Source of the DNA: Anisakis pegreffii
Lineage: Eukaryota; Nematoda; Chromadorea; Rhabditida; Anisakidae
NCBI GenBank assembly: GCA_035041965.1
Contig: JAPYMA010003015.1
Span: 124,001 to 188,000 of the forward strand
Direction of reading: 5' to 3'
Length of the DNA stretch: 64,000 nt
The notes beneath the pieces were generated by a model, which was given only the letters and a program-made list of their open reading frames with translations, was not told where the DNA came from and did no database searches. Shown piece after piece: positions 48,048-60,051 of the stretch (its first letter is position 1; every line of letters starts with the position of its first letter). Position numbers and translations under genes: made by a program.

Positions 48048-51000
48048 TCAGGAATGTCTCGATAAAAGACGTCTGATATCGGCTAACATTCGTAATTCAG
48101 AATCGTCAACTGGCGTGATTTGCAACGCATTCTTCATATATTTTACAGCCTCTTGCTTGTTTTTCTTGATCAATAAACACTGAACTAGATAATAGAGATT
48201 CTCAATCCAACTGTTCGGCTCCAGTTCTTCCACCTGAAGTAAAGATGAAATATAAAATAAGTTCGTTGGGCGAAACTGAAGTGCACATTTGGGAACAATC
48301 GATGAATTTTTGCTGGAAATTCGAAACGAAAGCAGCGATTTGACGGGCAGTTCTGAATGATGGTAACGATATGGAAGGCGAAAGAAATTTGGAACGTTTC
48401 AAAGACCTCAAGGAAATCTTCGAGCGCTTCGTCGACCGTCGCTTCAGGTGGTTTCGAGTACAACATGGTGGCAGCCTTTCGCTCTAACCACGACAAATTG
48501 GCCACCGAATAGGCGAATCTGCCGCGCATATGCAATAGCGTAGTATCTTTAGGCTGAATCGCTATGGCTCTGTCCAAATACTCCTGCAAAATGTTCACTT
48601 CTAGACAAAACAATCACATAGCAAACAATCACACACCAACCAACCAAAAGAATGTTTGTGTAGAGAGTCGGACTGAAACAAATGGGCCGTGAACTTAATG
48701 AAAATTTAATATTTGAGAAAATATTTGACATGAAACTCGCAATGATCACGAACCTTAAAAAGGTATCCTTGTTCAATTTTCTCTTGTGTTCCCAAATGAT
48801 CGGTCAATGAGCCAACCACGACCGCAGTCCACTTCAACACATTGAAATTGTTCTCGTCAATACTGTACGCTTGTAGTGCATATTCACGACCTGAAATTTC
48901 GTTTGCTTCTTCCATACGGTGCTACTGATCAATTTCCATCTGAACAACCACACGCCAGTGGTGGTTGTTTTGAAAGAAAGTGCGTCGATTGAATACAATC
49001 AACAGTATTCGAGATTTTAACAGCTGCTCACTCAAACCAGTTCAATGATAAAATAAGTAATCTTCAGTGAAATGTAGTATCGTAATCATGAACAATATGC
49101 TGTAAACAATTTCAATTCAGCTACGAATTCATCTACCACGATCAATCAGCTCCATTTACCAATGTATGACAGATGGAACTTTTTTTCGGAAAACACCCAA
49201 TAACTGTACACTGAATCTAATGAATTACTAGCATTTTTTTGGTGTTGCACTCAGCTAGTCGCGAAACAGAAAACAACCAAGAATAGCGACTAAAGAGCAA
49301 CTCTAACAAGAACAAACGATTTCATAGATCATTTCAGCATAAAGCTGTTTCGATTGCGGAAGAATATGTCACCTTCGCTAAACTTCAACGACATTTCGAT
49401 CAACTTCAACTAATCATGAGCAGTTCAAAACATTGAAATCGTTCTCGATCAATAAGATAACCAAAAATTAGTGAAAACACAAACATGAAAGCGAGCATTG
49501 AAACGAAAAAATTTCTCGTCATTCAGTCTTATGATCAAAATCAGTCTAAGGATAAGCAAAACGCGAACCCTCTAGCAGAATCTCCTTTCTTTTCGGATCT
49601 TTCGCTTCGTACGTATTACCAACGGCATGACAGGATCTCGTCAATCGCCACAATATGTCAACATTATATCGCACTGCATCATCCACATCGTATATCTAAA
49701 ATCAACGAACGTATATAGCTCAGGGTTGATGTTGGCTGGCGTTTTGCGTTGAATCCTTCCATTGTTGATAATATTCTTTATTATAGTTATCAACAATGCT
49801 CGAAATTAAATACTGCGTCATTTAGTTTTCGTCTTAAACATTGTTGCGTAATGCTCCATTGCAAAAAGTTTTACTGTGAACATTATTTGAAATATCATTT
49901 AAATAACTGAATGGCAATCGTCATTGGTTTTGCATTTGGTGGGAGATAATATTTGATTCAGGGCAAACATGAGAATATGCGGATTTACTCTCTTGCAAGA
50001 TAGCATTCAACTGCGACCTTTGATGAGAAAATCTTTTCAAATTGAGACTGCAAGAAGCACTTTTTTGATGGAGCATTTGAATTGAAAGTAGATGATTATT
50101 GCATTGTGTAGTGTACAAACCTCTTTGAGTTCGCAGTAAATGACACGTTGATGATCTGGTTTCTCGAAGCACTCGTCAGCCCTCACAAACATCTGTAAAT
50201 TATCGACTATTCAACCACTTCACAACGATCACAAAAAAGATCAATAACAAGTTCTCCTTTTGTGCCAATTGACCCAATTTACACTTCACTATTTACGCTT
50301 CTAAAAATAACAAAACAAATTCACACACTCACACACAATTCCCATAGAAACTCATTCAATTCTTTTGACTGCAGCAATTGCATTCCAAAGTCCATTTTAT
50401 TACTGAACAATTTCGCCGTAAATCACCTCTAAAAGCTCACCGAAAGAACATTTTCGCTGGTGAAAAATTCAGTTAAAGTGCTGCTTTGCAGTAATGTTTC
50501 CTAAAGAATTCACAAATGCGATGTCTCTTCACCAGTCCACAATAGGAAAAATTTTCATGATAAATATCACAAGAACATAGTTCACACCAGTATCATCTTC
50601 GTAATCTTTTCCCATTAGATCTTAGCAAGCAATTTCTCCCATTTCACCAAGTTTATGTAGAAAATCTCAAATCAATTTTTTGGTAACCGTTTTTTATGCC
50701 ACACGATAGTGCTTTTATTTGAGTTTTACATTTGCTGCTGAATAATGTCAATTGACTTGAAAATTGTCATCTCTCATAAATCCACTTGTGATGATCACTT
50801 TCAAAGAAGTGGCAAATGAGAAAAAATCGATCGACCAATAACACCTTTTAATGAAAACCAAAAAATGACACAAACTATCAATTGCAATTATGTTTGACTC
50901 AATGTGATACTGTTTCTACTATGAATTTTTCGTGCTATCATTTAAATTTTCACAAAAAACGACTACAAGAAATGTCACAACTCAGGAGCACATCAACAAA

Positions 51001-54000
51001 AATGAGTGCACAACACAGTATGTTGCTCCAGCAGTTCACTGAACAATTATTTCTATTGCTTTCTATTGCTTAAAATGTTTTCGAACTCAATTCCATTGAA
51101 GAAGTTCATCTGCTTCACCCATCTGCTCCCGGCCGTCCCCATCAACCCACCAGGTTCATAATTAAGATTGTTATCGTGCTCGTGCTGTCTTCTTTATCTC
51201 ATGTTCCTGATTTGATGATAATCTTGTGGTTTTGCAGCATCGTTTTCATCGTTCTTGTTCAATAACGAATATGAGTTGATGAATGAAACAAGACGGTAGA
51301 ATATGAAAAAATCATTTATCATTCGACTGAATTATCGTTTATTCTTTCCACTGTTCACAGATCACTATCGTGTTATTTCTTCCCCTATCAAAATCGCTGT
51401 TATTCTCTCATTGTCAGATCTGTTTTCATTAGTATTCCCTTTCTCAATAACAACAATATTCACCAACTTCTTAGTAACTATCTACAATAATTCGACCGTT
51501 CGGACAGACCCAAATGTAGAAAAACTTCAACTGAATTCGCTAAATACGACAAACCAAAATAAAAACAATAACGTCAGATTGTACTATGCGCATGCACTGT
51601 GTAACGAAATTGATGATGATGATGATGATGATGATGACAGTAAGTGCTCTAGTTGACGTCTTGAAATATGAATAACAGTATGGGAAAATTCCCTACATTA
51701 GTAACTAAAAATTTGGAGAGAAACACTGTGAATGCTCGGCGGTTGCTGGGAGAGTGATCAGTTTGAGATTGACAAAACAGGCTTGTGATGTTTCATCGAG
51801 AAACCTCTCTCAAACAAGTTGTGCGAGTTACTACAAGATTACAACTATGTTGATAGAATTATGATTTGATGTCACAAATGGAGTGACCGAATGAAACGAA
51901 CATAACTGTTTAGCTGTCTTCAGGTGAAATAAATCATTTGTGACAATTACATGACATAATAAAGCAATCTTTGATCTCTCAATCTCTGAGAGAAGAACAT
52001 ACATGATCAGGGATAATCATAGAAAGTCTCAAAACCATCATAAGCGATTTTAATGATCGCCTTCGTTGTCCTATTCTAACTTCTAATAATCCATATTCTT
52101 CAGAATGTTGTGTTATCCTTAAGACAGATCGATTATTTTTTTCGTTCAAACAAGCATAGAATTACCCAATTGTCTGCATCAATTACCCAATCATTTACAG
52201 ATATAGTTGAAAACGATCAGCTCAAAAAGCGGATGCTACTGTCCCTTCTTTACAATGCTTACGTAATTTGAACTCAATTATCTGCATTGAAGGCTTCTTC
52301 CTTACGATGCAATGGTTCACGAAATAAGCTATGTTCTGATGATTTATTTCATATCATATCCATCAGTACTCAGTCAAATTTTACTGAATCATTGAGTAAT
52401 GAGCAGTTGCTTTTTTTGCGTAAAGCTGAACAGATATAAATGAATGTGAAGTAATGGAACGAGATTGTATCAAATGCAACACCACACGCTGAATAGCATT
52501 GTGATGATCGTGAAGACCGTCAACCAATTCAACCGGCCTCATTGAGACCTTTTTAATGGGCAATTGTTCGTGACAACGATTCAGTAGACTGAAATGCAAC
52601 GTTCTATGCCCAAATATGTTTAGTTGTGAAGTATGTGGGATTTGCAATCAGCCAGTCATACGTCCACACTAAACGATTTCTTTTTTCATTTTCAATGATG
52701 TTCCACTAAGGTAACTACTGCCAATATGGCGTTTGATGAATGATTTCATATCAGCCTCTCATAGTCATTTCTTCAACACAAAAACCACATACAATGTTTT
52801 AGGATGACATTCATCCGGAACGCTCTGACAAACTGAAAACTACAAATGTTATAAAATGCAGTAAAACTGAATGACAAACGATTAAATTCACTTACGCATT
52901 CCAATGGAGTCATATTTGGTTGGGATGTTATGGTTACGTTTCAGAGCTGATAACGTTTACTGATTGAGATTGGATGATCGGATGAATTAATGAATAATAC
53001 AGAATTAGAGGTACTTATTTAGTTGATAATGAGGCAATATGAAGAGCTGCGATTCCAGTGCGACAATTCAAAGGAGAAGACGATCGTCTAGAGAGGAGCG
53101 GCGATGAGCACTGCTGATAAGATAGGCTAATAATAGTCGAGTAATCGATAGGTGATAACAGATGATCAAACACAAAGATCAGATTGCATTCAGTGAAACG
53201 GATGGAAGCTGTTCACAACCGAATTGTTGCTGGTGTATGAGTAAATGCAGTAGGCGAGTGTGTGGCTAGCCTTGTGCACACGACGATGCCAAACAACAAA
53301 CACGAACCGATCGATGCCACAATTTTATACGACTGGAAACGTAGAGGCATGTTGTTGTTAACAGGATACTGGACGGGGCGTGTCATGAGACGCTGCTTCT
53401 GATTAACCGTTGGAACTTACACACATCCGTCAATAACGCAAAACATTTCGATGGGACAGCACTAATCGTGAGCGAATCAAAACAACGCACAAAAAATGGT
53501 GAAAATACGGGAGAGTAGTGATTGGTTTGATTTATGAGCAAATGATCACTTTTGAAAAATTCTCGTTTTTCATGAAAGATTACGATGTCGAAAATGGAAC
53601 GCATCGAATTTTGCCACGGGAATGAATGTTCGTTTCGATCACGCAGTGAGACTGCACTGTTCTGGCAAAGAATATGTGATAACATCAACGCCTCTCAGAA
53701 GCAATGCAACTAACTGTCACATGTAAAGTTTAGCCTCCTCGTCGTTGCTTATTGGAATAATTCAAAATCAATATCATTTCACGGTTCAGAATGATGGAAC
53801 AATGAATTTCCTAAATGATTAATGAAAAACAGGAAAGACAGACAGATGTTTCGAGGTGCTCTGATTGTGCTTCAAACTGAACCCATGCCTAGACGGATGA
53901 GAAGCGTAGTGAACAAGAACATGCAGAAGGACGAATTCTGAATTAATCAATTGCATGGGCAAGTGACAATGCGAAGAATCTTGAATTGTCATAGCCGAAA

Positions 54001-57000
54001 AAAAAACGATCGGACATTTGAATTAATGATCAAGTGATCAATCACTAGACTGATTAATTGTTTTGCACTATATTCGAAACATTCCAAAGCGAAAGGGCAA
54101 AGTACATGAAACGAAAAAAAACGATGAAGGCGAAATGTAAGGCAAATGCGTCAGGCAACTATAAATGTGCAGGGCAGAATTTTGATATAATTTACAATTT
54201 GATATAAAAGAACACATTGAAACGTCGACAACGAGAGTGCCGTTCGATGATGATTAGAGAAATGCCCTTTGCTGATGAAATAGGACAACTCCGGGAATGC
54301 CTCTTGACAGAGTACACAAATAGTGGAATTTATGAAGACGTTTATCAAATTTTCGAATGCTCCATTGATAAGGTGACTGAGATTGAACAAAGCAAACGCA
54401 TCAGGTCAGCAACAAATCAATGCTCGTTCTTCTTTCTTAAATGCTCTTTTATTAAGTAACCACTCATACGACATTTTCAGAAAGTTGAACTCAACGACTT
54501 TGAGCATTCAGTAATCCAGAAAATAACCAGCAGATCAAATCACTGTTAGATCAAATCTTGTCTGAGATTTGATCTAACAAAAACAGAGAGGAAATTCCTT
54601 CACCTCATAAATAATTCTTCAAGACCGAAATATTGTTTTGGCGAGAGAAAAACTAAATTTCCTGCAAATGATAGACAAAAAAATAAAATTTGAGGAAAAA
54701 AACAAGAGCAATCGCACCATTCAAGAACAGCTTATCCACCCAGTCATTGCAAATCAATCAATCAAACACAACCGATTGGCTCACTTTTCAATGTTTTTAA
54801 TTATTCCCGTTGAGATCCATTTTTTCGATGTCTCTTCGGAGAAATGGATGAACTCGAAACTCAAATTTTTGCTTCTGACATGGCAATGAACCTCAGTTTT
54901 TATTTGCTTCGCCCAATTCGCCATTTTATTTGTCGACGACCAATTCTGACTGTTGTCACAGTCAGAATTGGACGTCGGCAAATAAAATGGCAAATTTCAT
55001 GGTTCATTTCATTTACGTTTTTTGACAGATCAAATATTATCTATCTATTTTTAACATCTCATTATCGTTCATAAACGCACGACGACTGAATAAAAACTCG
55101 ACCTTATTAAAATTTCGAACAGCGATGACGTCTGCTGCAAACGTTTATAAGGTTATTCAACTGAATTGTGACGTCAAACGTTTTAACTGTTCAGTGGATG
55201 ACGATGATTTTGAGGAGAGGAATTTTATGAGTGGATCAGTTAACTGATCAGTTAACAATTGGGCGAACGATCGAGGAGGCAAGACGACGAATGATGTGCG
55301 GAGGATGAAAATGAATTCGTTATGGCAATGAGTCGTGCTCAAGTGGACGAACATAAACAACAGTGTCGAATTGAAAACAACACGAAAATGGAAATGAGCA
55401 ACTAATTAGGTTGAACTGAACTGAATTGTAAATAACAATCTGTAACGGTTTAAAGAAGTGACGGAAGTCATTCTCAGATATTATCTATCAAGCGAATATG
55501 AAATGAGGGGCTCGGTGACCGATGCATTCGAAGCAAACAAATACCTACCTACCTGTTCAATTGATAACATCAATTCATTTTGTTCTTTTTTTCAATCTAT
55601 CAAACTTACTAAAGACCTGATTTTTTTCACAAAAACATGATTTTACATTGCGTAATAAGCCGAAAATTAGAATGCAACATTTTCATCAATATGAAATTTC
55701 ACAGGATCGATGGAAGGAAGCATAAGAAATTCTCTGCATTATTACGAATTTTCAAGATCTGAAAAAAAAACTGACCGAAAGTGGAACGGAAATTCAAAGA
55801 GGGCAGTTCATTTCAGTTATCAGTTGTTCCATCAAGAACACCCAATCAACATAATAACTGAGGAGGAATTTGATTTGAGAGAAATTTCTTATTTTTGATG
55901 TGCTCACTATTCTCATGATCGGTTGAATTTCACTTCCTTGTCACTTCACGGTCAAAAACGTCTGAGTGCCTTTTGATTGACTGAACACTTCACTAACAAA
56001 TATGAGTTCATAGAATACGTGAACCAATTCAATCCCATACCATTGACCGCAGAACACCTTCAAACCGGTTTTTCTTTTTTTTTTTGATGCTCAGCATCAA
56101 ATTAAGGACGTCGAAGTCAAGAACACTAATTTGTTTTGTTTGACATGGAATAAAATTACCACATGAATGGAAGAATTTACGATGGAAGACAGTGCACGAC
56201 GACATTTCGAGTAATTTTTATCACCCAAAAACCACAATTTCAATTTAATCGATCAATTCGTATTCTTGTTCTCGGTAGCGTTTCTTCACTGTTCTCGCTG
56301 GCGAATTTACTATCTTAACTTAGCGAATTCACTATCTTAACTTAACGAATTCACTATCTTAACTTAGCGAATTCACTATCTTAACTTAGCGAATTCACTA
56401 TCTTAACTTAAAAATCGAAATATATTCACTGCAAGAAAACAAAAACGTGCCTTTCATCAGTATACTCAAAATATTCAATTGAAATAGGACGGTGAAGATT
56501 TATGTGACAATTAATGTTCAAAGGAAAATATATTTACTATCTTAACTTAGCCGCATCAATAAATCAAGCCGTTCGCGCCAAACTGACTCGTTTCAGTGAA
56601 ATTGAAAAAAACTTTTTATGACTGACTGAATAAAATAGATGGCGTAGAAACAGACTAGACACTAGAAACTATCAGACTAGAGACAGTCTCGAATTGCGTA
56701 TTTCTTCACAAACGACAACTACTGACAGATGTGAATTCACGTGTTATCGTCAGGAATTCAATGGAAAGGTGTTGTTTGCTTTGTTTTCGAAGGAGAGCAA
56801 TGATAGAGTGGCGATGAAGGGATTCATTAAATCATTCCACATTGAGCACTTTAAAAAGATTCTTTTTCGAATATCACGACACGAAGATGAATTATCGAAT
56901 TCTTTGTTTTGTTTGTTACACAAAAAATATTCATTGATGAGCAAAAATCTTTTACGAGTTATACGGTGCTCTGTGAACGAAACATGACCAATAGATGCGA

Positions 57001-58591
57001 TAAGAGATCGCTCTCGCTAACAAAAATTTTTGTCAAGTTGAAAAAAATAAGCGGAAATGTGCACTTGCACTTACCTCAGTGATTTTTTCGTCCGTATTAG
57101 TCGAACGGCTGGGTGCAATTTCACTGAAAAATTTTTTCAAGATCAGTTTTTTCAATTTTTCAGCATAGATTTTCAGTTTTGCTAACTAAGCTACGACCGT
57201 ATAAAAGTGCAACTGATGACTTATTGGTGTATACGGTCACAATTTAAAAACAAGCAAAAAGCTTAGCAACAACTTGATGCTATGAACTGAAAACGGAGAA
57301 CGATCGGGAGAATATGAAAAACTTTTGCAAGAGAAATCATTTGATGACAACAAACAATAACGTGAGGGCGATAAAACAAAAACGTTACACACGCAAAACC
57401 GTACAGACTCTCCAATGCGTCCAAGTAGTCGCTATCTGATGAGAGCGTCGACATCGAACCATTTCTGCCTGTTAGTGGAGGAGGAATCGGAATCGAATCG
57501 TGACGAGTCGATATCGCTTCTGAATGGAATTCACTAGTGATGGTGACCGCAGGGAATCAGTCAGCAATGCCAATCCCAATCGGCAAGCAAAAAACTTTGC
57601 ATTTTCTCTGATCGATAAATGCTCGCTCAAAAATACCCTTTTGAAAGTCTCGAAAATTGATCCAATCGAATGACTTCCAAAATATTCGACCAAATTTTCG
57701 CTCATATTCATTGAATGTTTCCTGCTTTGTGGTTGGATTCAGGTTGGTTACCATCACTAGTATTATGTTTGGTTAGTACTGGCCGGATATCATAAGCCAG
57801 GCCATATTCAGGAGTCAAGCCGCATCAATAAACCAAGCCGTTCGCGTCAAACTGACTGGTTTCAGTGAAATTGAACCGTCAAGGAAATCATTTTTAGGGT
57901 ATTCAAAGTAAATCTGATCGCATACCCATCTAATATCTCCACTCTCCAAAGAATCCCCAATAAATTCATCAAACGAAACTTACCATATTCAAAAAATACA
58001 CTCGCAACATAACTTCAATATAACAGATGACAATAATGATTCAAAATATGCAGTAATATAACACCTAATGAACGATAACAACAATATAAAATAGAATGAT
58101 AAGAGAACACAATATAAGCAATGAGTCGATGATGACTAGTGAGCGCACATACCCATTTGAGTTTGGAATGTGACCTGAACATCACCGATGCCAGCCGATG
58201 CCCTCAAGTTCGGATCAGACGATACCCTTCTGAGCAATGGTTGAAAATCTTTTTTGTTACCAACTAGTTGCTTGATTATCGTACGTACCATCGATACGTC
58301 TGAACGTAGCTCGAGCAAATCACGCCTTTAAACATTAAACATCCTTGCTTTGTAGCATTCAATTTACTGATCTGAATTGTTCTCAGCTAATAGAGATCAA
58401 TGTGATAATCAACGACGATTACAGAAACGAAACCTCAACGAGCTGAGTTGTTGTTCGAAAACAACTTGATCTTGACGACGTTTCAACTCGTTTTTCGCAT
58501 ACAGTACAAAACTGGCCGTCACTACAACTCCACCAATTGTTGTAGCAATCACTGCCACTTTATTCTCGCTCAAATAAGTGGCTATCGTCAT
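48048..58591 (-). CDS. rmd-2: Regulator of microtubule dynamics protein, membrane-anchored RMD-2/RMD-3 type
   Basis: Exons: 58434-58591, 58153-58325, 57389-57519, 50121-50192, 49569-49695, 48754-48890, 48407-48583, 48048-48233; 386 aa in phase. The first residues form a short luminal or cytosolic tail and a transmembrane segment at about 12-31 ([20 protein letters not shown]), then a coiled coil ([20 protein letters not shown]), a Ser-rich region ([30 protein letters not shown]) and the TPR-like domain ([48 protein letters not shown]). This order matches vertebrate RMD2/RMD3 (PTPIP51), outer-membrane proteins that tether mitochondria and ER, which is the inferred role. Intron 3 spans about 7.2 kb (50193-57388). 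The donor of exon 3 is uncertain: 57389 gives phase 0, and an alternative (CT/GTACGG) would join an acceptor inside exon 4. Further small exons in the long intron cannot be excluded. Confidence 0.85.
51611..51637. repeat. (GAT)n microsatellite
   Basis: An uninterrupted run of about nine GAT triplets. On the plus strand it encodes a poly-Asp tail in an otherwise unremarkable open frame. Confidence 0.9.
54545..54578. repeat. Perfect 14-bp stem hairpin
   Basis: GTTAGATCAAATCT at 54545-54558 and its exact reverse complement AGATTTGATCTAAC at 54565-54578 flank a 6-bp loop (TGTCTG). Confidence 0.85.
54920..54991. repeat. 72-bp near-perfect hairpin with 34-bp arms
   Basis: Left arm 54920-54953 starts GCCATTTTATTTG and ends CCAATTCTGACTGT. 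The right arm, 54958-54991, is its reverse complement apart from two positions, one of which would be a G-U pair in RNA. The loop is TGTC. Size and pairing would fit a foldback MITE or a small-RNA hairpin precursor; the sequence alone cannot separate these. Confidence 0.85.
56301..56410. repeat. 22-bp tandem repeat, five copies
   Basis: The unit GCGAATTCACTATCTTAACTTA recurs at 56301, 56323, 56345, 56367 and 56389 with single-base variants. A partial copy (TTTACTATCTTAACTTAG) reappears at about 56533-56550 at the edge of the dispersed repeat that follows. Confidence 0.93.
56549..56606 (+). repeat. Dispersed 58-bp direct repeat, copy 1
   Basis: Starts AGCCGCATCAATAAATCAAG and ends CAGTGAAATTGAA. 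It matches 57818-57875 with about four differences, in the same orientation. The two copies bracket exon 3 of the anchored RMD gene. Confidence 0.85.
57533..57761. mobile_element. Small element with 16-bp terminal inverted repeats
   Basis: ACTAGTGATGGTGACC at 57533-57548 faces GGTTACCATCACTAGT at 57746-57761, a 15/16 inverted match bounding 229 bp. It encodes no transposase; a minus-strand frame inside (57557-57757) is unrecognised. It lies 13 bp outside the 57519 acceptor end of RMD exon 3, in the preceding intron. A target duplication is not clear, so the superfamily is not assigned. Confidence 0.6.
57818..57875 (+). repeat. Dispersed 58-bp direct repeat, copy 2
   Basis: Starts AGCCGCATCAATAAACCAAG. 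Same orientation as the copy at 56549-56606, about 1.27 kb away, and located in the intron between RMD exons 2 and 3. Confidence 0.85.
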
Positions 58592-60051
58592 TATCTGGTC
58601 ATCAGTAGGCACTTTACAGTCGTCTATAAACAAATCTCACGTAGAGTACATTAGTTTTCGAAATTGACAATACGCATCCACTGTATATACATAAAAACGA
58701 CAAAAACACATTGTTTCACGTTCAGAAAGCGAGGAATCACACATAAAAGGAAGCCATGTGAACAATTCACCTCAAACATATGAATAGATTTGAATATGCT
58801 TTTGATATCATACTCTTATTGAAGCATACAGATATTGTCGCAATGTGAGCACTTTAACACTGATGTTTGCTATACGTCAAAAGAGTAATGATAACGACAT
58901 TACTCAGTAAGTAATGAGTGTGATAATCAACGTACAGCTGACGGTAAGCTGCGAATGCACACTATTTGCTATTCATTTGAAAGACGTCAACATTTCGGAG
59001 TTTGACGACATTATCGAAAAGATTTATCTGACAACAATGATTACATGACTGTCTGTAAATGGTTATTGATAGTGAGTGTGTTCTCGAATTGTCATGCAAA
59101 CATCATTAGACAATACGTCGAAGTATATGAGATACATCTAAGACAATGTTCTGTGTTTTATTCATTTGAATCCTCCTGTAAAGCGTTCTGACGATGGCTG
59201 TGTCTAGTAACGAAACGTTCAGCTCTTCAATAACATGAAGAAAGAAATGTTGTTTGTTTGCGGACTATCTTCAACAGTACCACACATCGAATATCCTGTT
59301 AAAATCGTCATCATGCGATTGATTGAGACGCATCTTTGCATTTATTGTGAGCAATTACTTTGCAACAGTACTAAAATCAATGATAGTAAAGGTACTGATT
59401 GCGACAAATAATGAAACAAATCGCTAAGAAAACACACTGCAATACTAATGAAGAAAATAATGACAATAATACTAATGACTTGCAAATTGTGTCACTGTGC
59501 GAATTTAGGAGCATTTAGGAGCATCACATATCTCCACTTTTTTTATCGATACCCTGCTTCAGCCAGCTTTCAAATGTTTCGGGTGAAAAAGCTTCACAAT
59601 CAGTAAACACCCAATTGCGCTGAACAGAAACAAAATGATGCAAACGTTTCAAGCAGACATACGTAAAGCAACCGGTTTGATGAACGGTGCGATTACATCG
59701 ATTCTCATGAACGCAAACAATGCTGATGAATTTTTTTATTTTGAAACAATTTCACTGTATGCGACAACATCGAAGACAACAATAACGATAAGTGAACAAT
59801 TCAACACAATAAAATGAATGTGAATGTCATTTTTTCAAATTTCGAGATTACTTTCAAAGATAAATTTAAAAAAAAAAACAAATTTGCAAAATAACTGCGC
59901 TTTGTTTCTGCGCTACTATGTACTAAATCCGTTGCGTTCTCATCCTTCAACTCTTTTTTTTTTCGGACAATAAGTATCAGAACGATTTTCAGTCTCAGAA
60001 TGCACAGATATGCTCACAATATAATAATCGCAAAATCAACACTGATCAAAT
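58592..60051. other. Intergenic, 5' flank of the anchored RMD gene and 3' flank of MYG1
   Basis: About 1.5 kb. A TTTATAG at the end of the RMD 5' flank (near 58625) could be a trans-splice acceptor ahead of its ATG. Poly-A and poly-T runs are present near 59870 and 59955. No gene recognised. Confidence 0.55.

Larger units (their letters stand above)
50193..57388. other. Long intron 3 of the membrane-anchored RMD gene
   Basis: About 7.2 kb without a recognisable gene on either strand. It holds a (GAT)n microsatellite (51611-51637), two strong hairpins (54545-54578 and 54920-54991), a palindromic GATCAGTTAACTGATC cluster near 55234-55257, and a 22-bp minisatellite (56301-56410). Open frames at 51303-51656 and 54217-54459 on the plus strand lack similarity. 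If the 5' exons were mis-assigned, this would be intergenic DNA instead. Confidence 0.55.

Noticed and set aside
51303..51656. 117-codon frame with hydrophobic stretch and poly-Asp tail
   Set aside because: The Asp run is a GAT microsatellite and the rest has no family similarity; it lies in an intron on the opposite strand.
54217..54459. 80-codon plus-strand frame that looks fairly protein-like
   Set aside because: No recognised family and no flanking exons in phase; kept only as a possible relic.
57557..57757. 66-codon minus-strand frame as an additional RMD exon
   Set aside because: It lies wholly inside the TIR-bounded element, has a stop before the real exon 3, and lacks RMD similarity.
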